Assembly (NCBI RefSeq): GCF_009728485.1
Contig: NZ_VVIQ01000001.1
Coordinates: 186,001 to 250,000, forward strand
Length of the DNA stretch: 64,000 nt
Reading direction: 5' to 3'
DNA from: Prevotella vespertina
GTDB lineage: Bacteria; Bacteroidota; Bacteroidia; Bacteroidales; Bacteroidaceae
Shown: positions 9,241 through 17,601 of the stretch, piece after piece
How positions within the stretch are numbered: the stretch's first letter is position 1
How the letters are laid out: every line of letters begins with the position of its first letter
The notes under the pieces: generated by a model
Databases searched by the model: none
Told to the model about the DNA's origin: nothing
What the model saw: the letters and a program-made list of their open reading frames with translations, nothing else
Made by a program: the position numbers and the translations under genes

Positions 9241-9291
9241 ATTATTCAATGACAAAAGGCATTAACACGAGATCTTTTGTCATTGAATAAT
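9241..9291. terminator. Perfect 18-bp hairpin after the lipoprotein gene
   Basis: ATTATTCAATGACAAAAG (9241-9258) pairs perfectly with 9274-9291, loop of 15 nt. No long T-run follows, so it may stop transcription poorly or act as an RNA-stabilising end. Confidence 0.55.
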
Positions 9292-9343
9292 GGTTTTCCA
9301 CATACTTCTTATTGTTAATAATAACAAAAAGAGAAACCTATTA

Positions 9344-9375
9344 TTTGCTTTGTTACGAAATAACAAATATCTTTG
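9344..9375 (+). promoter_or_regulatory. Promoter of the metal/haem acquisition locus
   Basis: TTTG at 9344-9347, 20-bp spacer, TATCTTTG at 9368-9375: both halves of the Bacteroidota housekeeping promoter at the usual distance. The next ATG is at 9400. Confidence 0.75.
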
Positions 9376-9399
9376 CCACGGAATTTCAAAGGCTTTTAG

Positions 9400-9738
9400 A
9401 TGGCTAAGCAAAACCAAAATACAAGACAGATGCTTATTGCATGGCTACTGTTGGCACTCTTCATGTTACCAATGGTAGTAAAGTCTGTGCATGTATGTCA
9501 GGTTGAAACTGAGCTTGCTAACGGTCATCACGCAACAGGACAACAAGGTCAAAGCCACAATCCTGATTCTTGTTCCATCTGTCACTTTACCTTTTTCAAC
9601 TTTGTAAAAGGTGCGGATGTCTTGCTTGCAACAGCAACCCTTATCTTATTGGGCTTCCTCTTCCTTTTTACGCACATCTCTTATGTACGCCCAGAGGTAG
9701 AAGTCACCAGCCTTAGAGCTCCCCCTGTACGCTTTTAA
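9400..9738 (+). CDS. Small His/Cys-rich membrane protein (DUF2946-like)
   Basis: A 112-residue protein with membrane segments at about 11-28 and 72-92. The loop between them is rich in metal ligands: H31, C33, H43, H44, H53, C58, C61, H62, including a CSICH motif. The arrangement resembles small DUF2946-type proteins encoded beside TonB-dependent copper or haem receptors. It heads a unit followed 259 bp later by a TonB-dependent receptor, and has its own well-formed promoter. A role in handling a metal at the membrane is an inference from these ligands and the context. Confidence 0.65.
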   Translation: MAKQNQNTRQMLIAWLLLALFMLPMVVKSVHVCQVETELANGHHATGQQGQSHNPDSCSICHFTFFNFVKGADVLLATATLILLGFLFLFTHISYVRPEVEVTSLRAPPVRF

Positions 9739-9823
9739 AGGGGACGTCCATAAATGATAATCACTGTTATTAGCCTTACTGATTATCAGCTTATTATCTT
9801 TTATTAAGCCCTTTTTCCGTCAT

Positions 9824-9907
9824 CATGACAGGGATTATAGCGTAGTATTGCATCCTCTCGTATAGGGGAGAATACGCCTTATTGTAAGTCTATAATCTGT
9901 CGTCATG
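9824..9907 (+). promoter_or_regulatory. Nested stem-loop ahead of the TonB receptor (candidate cis-regulatory RNA)
   Basis: Four nested pairings: CATGA (9824-9828) with TCATG (9903-9907); ATTATA (9834-9839) with TATAAT (9891-9896); GCGTAGTATT (9840-9849) with AATACGC (9871-9877); TCCTC (9853-9857) with GGGGA (9865-9869). It lies 90 bp before the receptor start, in a 259-bp leader that has no clear promoter of its own. No known riboswitch class was recognised. Confidence 0.45.
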
Positions 9908-9997
9908 GCACACAAACACCCTCTTTTATATTGCTTCTAACACATATAAAGGAGAGGAAACAGCATTTCTTTTATTTAAACATTAGAACAAGCGATA

Positions 9998-12154
9998 ATG
10001 AATAAAGCTATTTTAGCTTTCGTTCTATCACCTATTTGTGTGACAGCAGTAGCCCTACAACACACATCAATAGTCGTTCCAGCGAAAGAAAAAAGCGACG
10101 TTGATAGTAGTATTGTTATGCAAAATGTCACCGTATTAGGCGATCGTCAGAAAGAGACACAAATGTCATCTTCTGTCAATACTGTACGCATTGACAAGTC
10201 GTATTTACAGACAAACTTCACGGGAAGTCTCATGCAATCACTCAGTGGAATACCAGGAGTTAAGGCAATGAGTATCGGTTCTGGACAATCGAAACCCACG
10301 ATACGTGGACTCGGTTTTAATCGAATGGTTGTAACCGAAGATGGCATCAAACATGAAGGACAACAGTGGGGAGATGACCACGGATTAGAGATTGATCAGT
10401 TCGCTATCGACCGTATCGAAGTGATCAAAGGCCCAGCTGCTCTACTCTATGGATCGGACGCTATTGGTGGAGTTATCAACCTTTACACCAACTTCATACC
10501 TACCAAACCATTTGAAGGAAGTGCCTCTCTCTTCACGAGAAGCAATAACGCATCTATTGGAGCAGCAGCCCGTTTGCAAGGAACTGGTAAGCATTTCTAT
10601 TGGAAGGCAAACGCAACTTACATTGATTATGCCGATTACAAAGTACCAACCAATAGTATTCAGTACTTCTCTTACGACATCCCACTCTATAAGAAAAGAC
10701 TTCGTAACACAGCTGGATTAGAGCGTGATGGGAGCATAACCATTGGTTACAAGCATTATAACTTTCATACTGAGTTGAAGTTTTCTGATACATATTCAAA
10801 GAGTGGATTCTTTGCTAATGCACATGGTCTGGAGGTCAGATTGTCAAGCATTGACTATGATAAGTCACGTCGAGACATCGACTTACCCTATCAGAGTGTG
10901 AATCATTTTAAGGCAATGAGCCACACTGTTTATCAACATGGCAACTTAGCTCTTGAAGCCAACATAGCCTATCAGAACAACCATAGAAAGGAGCTTGCAG
11001 AAGCGGTATCACATGGTTATATGCCAACTCCTCCACATACGCTTGAACGTGAATTTAAGAAAGATACCTACACTGCCAACGTCATTATGCGCCTCACGAT
11101 GGGTGAACGACACACACTGACAACAGGTATCAACAGTGAATATCAGCATAACCGCCGTGCAGGATGGGGCTTTATTATTCCAGACTTTGAGACGAGTTCG
11201 TTCGGAGCCTACGCCTTCGACCGCTTTAAGGTAACGAACGACTTAATTCTTAACGCTGGTGTTCGTTATGACCACGTACATACTCACTTGCACAGTTACA
11301 ACGACTGGTTCAAAACACCAATCAATGCTACTGACTCCGTATATAAGGAACGCTCCGTCAATCTTAGCCGTTCTTTCAATAGCTTGACATGGTCAGCTGG
11401 TGTAAACTATGCAGTCAAACAATGGATTCTAAAGCTCAATATCGGTAAGAGTTTCCGTGTTCCAATACCAAAGGAACTCGGTACAGATGGTGTCAATTAT
11501 CACATCTTTAGATATGAGAAAGGTAATCCAGACCTCAAACCAGAAGAGTCTTATCAAGTGGATGCAGGTATTCACTGGGGCAATGATCGACTTTCCGTTC
11601 AGTTCGATCCCTACCTCAATTACTTCCCGAACTACATCTACATGAATCCAACTCCCGATTACTACGAAGGCTTACAATGGTATTTTTATACACAAAGTCG
11701 CGTGATTCGCTATGGAGCAGAGCTACAATTAAACTGGAAGATACTCCCTTCTCTGAGCACGGAACTAAAGGGTGAGTATCTATATGCCGAACAGTTATCA
11801 GGAGCAAAGAAGGGTTACACTCTTCCATTCAGCACTCCTTGGTCAGCAGATGCCACTATCAAGTATGATTTCTGCCGTGAGAAGATAGGTAATGAGGGAT
11901 TTGTAGCATTCAACTTGCATGTTACTGGTAGACAAAACAATATAGTTCCACCAGAGAAGCAGACGCCAGGTTACTACACTCTAAACCTCACTGCAGGAAA
12001 GAACTTCAACCTCGGTAACAAGAAACTACGCATTAATCTCAATGCAGAAAACCTCTTGAACCGAAAGTATTACGACCATACTAGCTTCTATCGACTCATC
12101 GATGTGCCTGAACCGGGACGCAATGTAGCATTAATGGTAGGGCTGGACTTCTAA
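9998..12154 (+). CDS. TonB-dependent outer-membrane receptor
   Basis: A 718-residue receptor with an N-terminal signal segment (1-20), a short TonB-box region (MQNVTVLGDR near 41-50), a plug domain of about 110 residues (including KPTIRGLGFNRMVVTEDGI and GPAALLYGSDAIGGVINL), and a beta-barrel ending in the aromatic GLDF. There is no carboxypeptidase-like N-terminal extension as in SusC proteins, so this is a classic siderophore, haem or metal receptor rather than a glycan porin. His-rich segments occur in external-loop regions. Neighbours are a His/Cys-rich membrane protein upstream and two DUF4625 lipoproteins downstream, suggesting zinc, copper or haem as substrate; which one cannot be decided here. 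Confidence 0.92.
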   Translation: MNKAILAFVLSPICVTAVALQHTSIVVPAKEKSDVDSSIVMQNVTVLGDRQKETQMSSSVNTVRIDKSYLQTNFTGSLMQSLSGIPGVKAMSIGSGQSKPTIRGLGFNRMVVTEDGIKHEGQQWGDDHGLEIDQFAIDRIEVIKGPAALLYGSDAIGGVINLYTNFIPTKPFEGSASLFTRSNNASIGAAARLQGTGKHFYWKANATYIDYADYKVPTNSIQYFSYDIPLYKKRLRNTAGLERDGSITIGYKHYNFHTELKFSDTYSKSGFFANAHGLEVRLSSIDYDKSRRDIDLPYQSVNHFKAMSHTVYQHGNLALEANIAYQNNHRKELAEAVSHGYMPTPPHTLEREFKKDTYTANVIMRLTMGERHTLTTGINSEYQHNRRAGWGFIIPDFETSSFGAYAFDRFKVTNDLILNAGVRYDHVHTHLHSYNDWFKTPINATDSVYKERSVNLSRSFNSLTWSAGVNYAVKQWILKLNIGKSFRVPIPKELGTDGVNYHIFRYEKGNPDLKPEESYQVDAGIHWGNDRLSVQFDPYLNYFPNYIYMNPTPDYYEGLQWYFYTQSRVIRYGAELQLNWKILPSLSTELKGEYLYAEQLSGAKKGYTLPFSTPWSADATIKYDFCREKIGNEGFVAFNLHVTGRQNNIVPPEKQTPGYYTLNLTAGKNFNLGNKKLRINLNAENLLNRKYYDHTSFYRLIDVPEPGRNVALMVGLDF

Positions 12155-12340
12155 AGAAAAAATAGCACTTAATCTTACAAATTAAATCTGAGATAGTGAA
12201 AGGATGAGCGTGGTGGGCAGACATATACACATCTTCTTCCCCCATGACTCCCTTTCCTTAAACATAAACAAACAAGTCATTAAAGACAAGTTATAAGATT
12301 ACAAATCTAGGCGAAAGCCTTACTTAAAACAATTTACACA

Positions 12341-13072
12341 ATGAAAAAGAAACTATTTATTGGTGCTTTAGCACTCTTAAGCGTATTTGCAATGGTGTTG
12401 ACATCATGTGACAACGAAGACATCACACCAAGTTCTATTGAATTCAAGAACCCTGAATTTGGTCATGACAACAACAAGATTGGTATCATCGGAGGTGATA
12501 TTCATCTTGAGTGTGACATTGTCTCTAATGCAAAAATCCGTGTTATCCAAGTTGCCCTATTAAAGGATAATAAACAAGTAAAGCTTCAATCATACACAGA
12601 TGCTAAGTATGTTGGCGTATTAAATACAAAGTTCCATGAGCATCTTAAGCTCTCTGACGATCTCAAAGAAGGTGAATATACTTGTATCATTGCAGTTACA
12701 ACGGTTGATAACACTACTCGTTACATCAGTGAAAAGATTCAGTTAAAGAAAAAGACAGTTGATACGAAGGCACCGAAGATAACCAATCTAAATGTTGACA
12801 AGATGACAGCTGCACCTAATGAGAAGCTCACTTTCCAAGCCAACATAGAGACAACTTCAGATATTAAAGAGATTGAGGTTGAGTTCCACGGAGACAAGGA
12901 ACATGAGATAGAAATCAATGATCTCAATGGTAAAAAAGGTAAGATTACATTTAACAAAGAGCTTGCTGTCCCTGCAGAATGTAAACCAGGTACCTATCAC
13001 ATACACTTCACTGTAAAGGATGCTGATGGTCGCGAGACAACCGAAGAGATTGAGGATTTTATCGTAAAATAA
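12341..13072 (+). CDS. DUF4625 lipoprotein (first copy)
   Basis: A 243-residue lipoprotein with lipobox VLTSC (Cys23). It carries two Ig-like beta domains: one around 30-140 (with IGGDIHLECDI, characteristic of DUF4625) and a second from about 145 (KAPKITNLNVDKMTAAPNEK onward) ending in HFTVKDADGRETTEEIEDF. DUF4625 proteins are commonly encoded beside TonB-dependent receptors and probably sit in the outer membrane as surface or periplasmic accessory proteins. It is followed by a smaller DUF4625 copy and a hairpin between them. A binding role for the receptor's substrate is inferred only from position. Confidence 0.75.
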   Translation: MKKKLFIGALALLSVFAMVLTSCDNEDITPSSIEFKNPEFGHDNNKIGIIGGDIHLECDIVSNAKIRVIQVALLKDNKQVKLQSYTDAKYVGVLNTKFHEHLKLSDDLKEGEYTCIIAVTTVDNTTRYISEKIQLKKKTVDTKAPKITNLNVDKMTAAPNEKLTFQANIETTSDIKEIEVEFHGDKEHEIEINDLNGKKGKITFNKELAVPAECKPGTYHIHFTVKDADGRETTEEIEDFIVK

Positions 13073-13118
13073 CCTCCTTGTACTATTCTTCATCAATAAC
13101 AATAAGAGTAAACAGCAC

Positions 13119-13158
13119 ATGTGTCCGCCCCATCCTCCCTATGAGGTGGCGGACACAT
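13119..13158 (+). terminator. Hairpin between the two DUF4625 genes
   Basis: Perfect 11-bp stem ATGTGTCCGCC (13119-13129) with GGCGGACACAT (13148-13158). There is no strong T-run, so transcription may be only partly stopped before the second copy. Confidence 0.6.
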
Positions 13159-13221
13159 ATACCTTACATCTTTTCGAAGAACCAACTAATTAACAACGAA
13201 CAAACATAAAACAAGAAACTT

Positions 13222-13698
13222 ATGAGAAAGGTTTTATTCTGTTTAACAACCGCTGCAATACTATTGGGAACAGTAGCTTGCACTAATAACGACGACATTG
13301 TAAAAGACAATCAACTACCAATTATCACTGATCAAGGCATTACTGCCGTTCCAATGGATTGTGATGTGTTTCAAAGAGGAGGCATTATCCCCTTCCGTTA
13401 TCGCCTTACTGATAATGACGAATTAGGTAGTTACAACATAGAGATACACAATAACTTCGACCATCACACGCATGGAACACAGGCTCAAGGCTGCTCTATG
13501 GATCCAAAGAAGGCGCCTGTAAAGCCTTTCCACTATGATGAAAGTTTCAAGATACCTAGCGGAAGTAAGTCTTTCGATGCTAAGCAAGATATCGAAATAC
13601 CATCAGATATTGACCCAGGAGACTATCACTTCGTCATTCGAGTTACCGATCAAACAGGCAACCAGCAATTGCGTGCAATGGCTATAAAGATAAAATAA
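13222..13698 (+). CDS. DUF4625 lipoprotein (second copy)
   Basis: A 158-residue lipoprotein (lipobox VAC, Cys20) with one DUF4625-type domain: FQRGGIIPFRYRLTDNDELG, a His-rich stretch NNFDHHTHG near 80-88, and the C-terminal HFVIRVTDQTGNQQ strand. The HHTHG cluster could bind a metal. It is a paralogue of the preceding gene, shorter by the second Ig-like domain. Together with the TonB receptor and the His/Cys-rich membrane protein it points to a metal-related uptake system. Confidence 0.75.
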   Translation: MRKVLFCLTTAAILLGTVACTNNDDIVKDNQLPIITDQGITAVPMDCDVFQRGGIIPFRYRLTDNDELGSYNIEIHNNFDHHTHGTQAQGCSMDPKKAPVKPFHYDESFKIPSGSKSFDAKQDIEIPSDIDPGDYHFVIRVTDQTGNQQLRAMAIKIK

Positions 13699-13710
13699 AG
13701 GTTAAAAGAC

Positions 13711-13742
13711 TTGCTTCTTTCAAAGAAAATATAATATCTTTG
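13711..13742 (+). promoter_or_regulatory. Promoter for the NlpE-like lipoprotein
   Basis: TTG at 13711-13713, 21-bp spacer, TATCTTTG at 13735-13742; ATG at 13790. Confidence 0.65.
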
Positions 13743-13789
13743 CAGCCCGAGAGTATAAAGATTAATTACAAACTAATGTATAGAAAGTT

Positions 13790-14251
13790 ATGAAAAAAGT
13801 AATGTTATTGGTAGCTGCATGCGCAGCTATGGTAGCTTGCAACAATGGCAAGACTACAACAAACGCAGAGAGTAAGGATTCAACAGCGCAGGACTCTGTT
13901 GCAGCTGACTCATCAGTTTATGAAGGAATGACACCTGCTGCAGACGTTGCAGGTATCAAGTATCATGTCGCATTAGCGAAAGATTCAACCAATGGCTACA
14001 GCGTTTCAGAGGCTTATATGAAGTCTGAAACAGAAGTAGACACCACTTACAGCTACACAGGTAAGTATAAGGTTGTAGAGAAGGATGTTAAGGGTAAGAA
14101 GAATACCTACTACCAGTTTGAGTTGGGCAAGGGCAACACCACCAACTTCCTCGTAGTAAATGATTCAACCCTCCGATTGGTTAACTCTGACTTTGAAGAG
14201 CCTGCTGTTAACAGCAAGGACATGAATTATGACTTGAAGTTGAAGAAGTAA
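13790..14251 (+). CDS. NlpE N-terminal-like lipoprotein
   Basis: A 153-residue lipoprotein: signal MKKVMLLVAACAAMVAC with Cys17, a Ser/Asp/Thr-rich linker (20-45), then a domain resembling the N-terminal domain of the copper-resistance lipoprotein NlpE (YEGMTPAADVAGIKYHVAL, a second strand pair, and a TGKYKVVEKD hairpin). In E. coli NlpE signals surface and copper stress; here only the small lipocalin-like domain is present and no CxxC was seen. It has its own promoter and strong terminator, but its place after the receptor locus is suggestive of a link with envelope or metal stress. Confidence 0.7.
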   Translation: MKKVMLLVAACAAMVACNNGKTTTNAESKDSTAQDSVAADSSVYEGMTPAADVAGIKYHVALAKDSTNGYSVSEAYMKSETEVDTTYSYTGKYKVVEKDVKGKKNTYYQFELGKGNTTNFLVVNDSTLRLVNSDFEEPAVNSKDMNYDLKLKK

Positions 14252-14288
14252 TTCCAGTCGACTTAAGGTTTTCAAAAACTAAAACATG

Positions 14289-14341
14289 GGCTACATAAGT
14301 GGATTCGCAACCATTTGCGCAATCGCTTATGTAGCCTTTTT
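14289..14341 (+). terminator. Intrinsic terminator after the NlpE-like gene
   Basis: Perfect 11-bp stem GGCTACATAAG (14289-14299) with CTTATGTAGCC (14326-14336), further inner pairing GATT/AATC, followed by TTTTTG. Confidence 0.9.
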
Positions 14342-14483
14342 GCATCCCAACTTGTCTATCTCCTTCATTTAAGGCTAGCGCCTCTCACCCTCATCCAGAG
14401 ATAGAGGATAGGTTCTAAACACCACTACGAATCATAGACAAACACAATGTTTCTTTTCGAGATAGAGAATAAGTACTATTAAG

Positions 14484-14571
14484 GAAGTGCTTTCTTCCCA
14501 TCAAAGAAACGCCCTCTTCACTATAAGGAAACGCCCTTCTTAAATGGAGAAAAGCGTTCCTTTACTAGTCC
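14484..14571. repeat. Intergenic array, period exactly 22 bp (4 units)
   Basis: Units at 14484-14505, 14506-14527, 14528-14549 and 14550-14571. The two central units begin GAAACGCCCT; the third ends TTAAATGGAG. The same unit recurs at 42371-42392 with 21 of 22 bases identical. The array lies between the NlpE terminator and the next promoter; the rest of the 14342-14709 stretch shows no gene. Confidence 0.8.
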
Positions 14572-14709
14572 CCATAGCCACATACCCTTCTTCGAAGGAG
14601 CTTGAAAAGGCTTTTACTAGCATTCCCTTAACCTTTCCTCTTCCCTTCTCATTCCTTGAACACACCTATCTTTTTTCTTTATTATGCCCCATGTTAACGT
14701 ATAAATGCG

Positions 14710-14717
14710 TATCTTTG
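14710..14717 (+). promoter_or_regulatory. Promoter -7 box for the SpmA/SpmB-type gene
   Basis: TATCTTTG, 85 bp before the ATG at 14803. Confidence 0.6.
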
Positions 14718-14802
14718 CAATGGGAAGAATGGCACATTCGCTACCAGTAGTTCCCTTTTCATCAATCAAAAGACAAAGAATTAACAGTAACAAATAGGTT
14801 AA

Positions 14803-16029
14803 ATGGCACTGAACTACATTTGGATAGCGTTCTTCTTCATCGCTTTCATCTTTGGAATTATCTCTCTTCTGATGGGCGACACGACTATATTTGAGAAGAT
14901 GGTAAAGGCTACCTTCGAATCATCTGAGACCGCTTTTACAACATCACTGAACCTAACTGGAGTCTTGGCATTGTGGTTGGGCATCATGAAGATAGGTGAG
15001 CAAGCGGGAATCGTCAATGTTCTTGCACGCATGTTGAGCCCTTTTCTATCAAAGCTGTTCCCTGATATTCCACGAAACCACCCTGTCATGGGGTCAATCT
15101 TCATGAATATTGCATCCAACATGTTGGGTCTTGACAATGCAGCAACGCCTACCGGACTAAAGGCGATGAGCCAAATGCAGGAGCTAAACACGAAGAAAGA
15201 CACGGCAACAAACCCCATGATCATGTTCTTAGTGCTGAATACTTCTGGACTAACCATCATCCCAACAGCTATTCTTGGCTATCGAAGTATGTACGGGGCA
15301 GCCCAACCAACTGACGTATTCATCCCTATCTTATTGGCAACTACCGTCGCTACACTGGTTGGAATACTGATTACTGCAGGCTGGCAACGCATTAATATCT
15401 TCCAACCCACACTCCTCTTAGGGCTCATCGGACTGATGGGTTTTGTTGGAGTAGTCATCTGGAGCTTTGGACAAATGGACAAGCAGACCATGGCAACAGT
15501 AACTTCTATTGCCTCAAACCTCATCTTGATGACCATTATCGTCCTATTCATTGCTGCCGGACTATTAAAGAAGATCAACGTTTATAACGCTTTCATCGAA
15601 GGAGCAAAAGAGGGTTTTCATACAGCAGTACGCATTATCCCTTACTTAGTTGCTATCTTAGTGGCTGTCGGAGTATTCCGTGCTTCAGGTGGTATGGAGC
15701 TTATGATGAAAGGTATTAGATGGTTTGTCGAAACCTGCGGACTAGACACTCGATTCGTCGACGCACTCCCTACGGCTCTTATGAAACCTCTTTCAGGTAG
15801 CGGGGCACGTGGACTAATGATTGAAGCAATGAAGACTTACGGTGCAGACTCATTCGTTGGACGATTAAGTTGTATCTTCCAAGGATCAACAGATACCACT
15901 TTCTACATCCTAGCTGTCTACTTCGGTAGTGTGAGCATTAAGTACACTCGACATGCAGTAGCCTGTGGACTGCTAGCCGACTTGGCTGGTGTAATAGCTG
16001 CAATCGCAATCTGTTATATCTTCTTCTAG
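14803..16029 (+). CDS. Nucleoside-recognition (Gate) membrane protein, SpmA-SpmB fusion type
   Basis: A 408-residue polytopic inner-membrane protein. The N-terminal half resembles SpmA (NLTGVLALWLGIMKIGEQAG, then NMLGLDNAATPTGLKAM), the C-terminal half SpmB (EGAKEGFHTAVRIIPYLVAI, then FQGSTDTTFYILAVYFGSV). Each half is a Gate domain. In Bacillus the separate proteins act in spore-core dehydration; in non-sporulating Bacteroidota the fused form is widespread and its substrate is unknown, probably a small molecule. A flippase gene follows 68 bp later, with a small hairpin around 16050-16083 between them. Confidence 0.85.
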   Translation: MALNYIWIAFFFIAFIFGIISLLMGDTTIFEKMVKATFESSETAFTTSLNLTGVLALWLGIMKIGEQAGIVNVLARMLSPFLSKLFPDIPRNHPVMGSIFMNIASNMLGLDNAATPTGLKAMSQMQELNTKKDTATNPMIMFLVLNTSGLTIIPTAILGYRSMYGAAQPTDVFIPILLATTVATLVGILITAGWQRINIFQPTLLLGLIGLMGFVGVVIWSFGQMDKQTMATVTSIASNLILMTIIVLFIAAGLLKKINVYNAFIEGAKEGFHTAVRIIPYLVAILVAVGVFRASGGMELMMKGIRWFVETCGLDTRFVDALPTALMKPLSGSGARGLMIEAMKTYGADSFVGRLSCIFQGSTDTTFYILAVYFGSVSIKYTRHAVACGLLADLAGVIAAIAICYIFF

Positions 16030-16097
16030 TAACCAATATAAGACGATTAGGGGTTACTACTTCTCTAGAAGTGGGTGCCTAATAATAAAAACAAGCA

Positions 16098-17543
16098 ATG
16101 GCAAATTTAAAATCACTTGCAAAAGACACTGCTATCTATGGTATGAGCAGTATCATCGGAAGGTTCTTAAACTATCTTCTCGTACCCCTTTACACCGCAA
16201 AGATTAGTGCGGCGAGCGGAGGATATGGTGTTATCACAAACATATACGCCTATACTGCCCTCTTACTCGTCGTTCTTACTTACGGAATGGAGACCACTTT
16301 CTTCCGTTATGCCAATAAGAGTGACCAGGATCCAAAGCGTGTCTATTCAACGACATTGACGCTCGTAGGCTTCACATCCCTGCTCTTTATTGCTCTAGTA
16401 TTCATCTTTATACAGCCCATCTGTAACTTTATGGGCTATTCGGAGCACCCCTCTTACGTATGGGCAATGGCTATCACTGTGGCGATTGATGCTTTCCAGT
16501 GCATTCCCTTTGCGTATCTTAGATATAAGAAACGCCCTATCAAGTTCGCAGCTTTCAAACTCTTATTCATCGCATTGAATATCATCTTGAACCTTGCTTA
16601 CTATCTCGTATTAGGTGGACATGAGGTGGGTTATGCCTTCTACATCAACTTGGCATGTACAGGAACTATCACTTTCTGCTTCTGGAGAGAGCTGAAAGAC
16701 GGATTCTTCGGCAGTGGGAAGCTCTTTGATGTACCTCTCGCTAAGAAGATGCTGTCCTATTCTTGGCCTATCCTCATCCTTGGTATTGCTGGAATACTTA
16801 ATCAGACGGCAGGTTACATACTCTTTCCTTATGTCTACAAGAATAACGATGCACATACACAACTCGGTATCTTCGGTGCCGCCAGTAAGATTGCTATGAT
16901 CATGTCAATGATTACGCAGGCCTTCAGATATGCTTATGAACCCTTCGTCTTTGGTAAGTCTCGAGACAAAGACAACAAAGAGACATACGCAAGAGCTATG
17001 AAGTTCTTTATCATCTTCACCTTACTTGCCTTCTTGGTGGTAATGGGCTACATGGATATTCTGCGTCACATCATTGGTCGTGACTATTGGGTTGGACTGA
17101 AGGTCGTACCTATCGTGATGGCTGGTGGTATCATGACGGGCGTTTACTTCAACCTTAGTTTCTGGTATAAGCTCATTGATAAGACCATTTGGGGTGCCTA
17201 TTTCTCTGGCATTGGATGTGCCGTAATCATTGGAATCAACGTTATCTTCGTACCACGTTATGGTTACATCGCCTGTGCATGGGCTGGTTTCTTAGGCAAT
17301 GCAACGGCAATGATACTCTCTTACATCGTCGGTCAACGTAAGTATCCCATTGCTTATCCATTGAAGAGTATCTTTGTGTATGTGCTCATCGGTGGTCTTT
17401 TCTTTGCGGGAATAACGATTAGCAATGAACGTTTATCCGTTCCTCTCGCCCTTACCGTGAACACGATTATCATCTTACTCTTCGTTGCTCACGTTCTTTA
17501 CCACGACCTTCCACTGGTAAAGATACGGAGACATAAGAGTTAA
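16098..17543 (+). CDS. Polysaccharide flippase (Wzx/MATE-like)
   Basis: A 481-residue membrane protein with about 14 hydrophobic segments and the usual start of the oligosaccharide flippase family (LAKDTAIYGMSSIIGRFLNYLLVPLYT). Such proteins move lipid-linked sugar units across the inner membrane for O-antigen, capsule or exopolysaccharide assembly. No glycosyltransferases are nearby, so it is probably a housekeeping flippase rather than part of a capsule cluster. It may be cotranscribed with the preceding Gate protein and the following S46 peptidase (58-bp gap); no separate promoter box was seen in these gaps. Confidence 0.88.
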   Translation: MANLKSLAKDTAIYGMSSIIGRFLNYLLVPLYTAKISAASGGYGVITNIYAYTALLLVVLTYGMETTFFRYANKSDQDPKRVYSTTLTLVGFTSLLFIALVFIFIQPICNFMGYSEHPSYVWAMAITVAIDAFQCIPFAYLRYKKRPIKFAAFKLLFIALNIILNLAYYLVLGGHEVGYAFYINLACTGTITFCFWRELKDGFFGSGKLFDVPLAKKMLSYSWPILILGIAGILNQTAGYILFPYVYKNNDAHTQLGIFGAASKIAMIMSMITQAFRYAYEPFVFGKSRDKDNKETYARAMKFFIIFTLLAFLVVMGYMDILRHIIGRDYWVGLKVVPIVMAGGIMTGVYFNLSFWYKLIDKTIWGAYFSGIGCAVIIGINVIFVPRYGYIACAWAGFLGNATAMILSYIVGQRKYPIAYPLKSIFVYVLIGGLFFAGITISNERLSVPLALTVNTIIILLFVAHVLYHDLPLVKIRRHKS

Positions 17544-17601
17544 GGAGAGTGTTTGAGGAATGAAAGAAACCTAAGAATATCATCAACCAATTATATTAAA
17601 C

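Noticed and set aside
9290..9478. 62-codon frame before the His/Cys-rich membrane protein
   Set aside because: It overlaps the hairpin, the promoter and the real start at 9400.
14544..14750. 68-codon frame after the NlpE-like gene
   Set aside because: It lies in the 22-bp array and across the promoter of the next gene.
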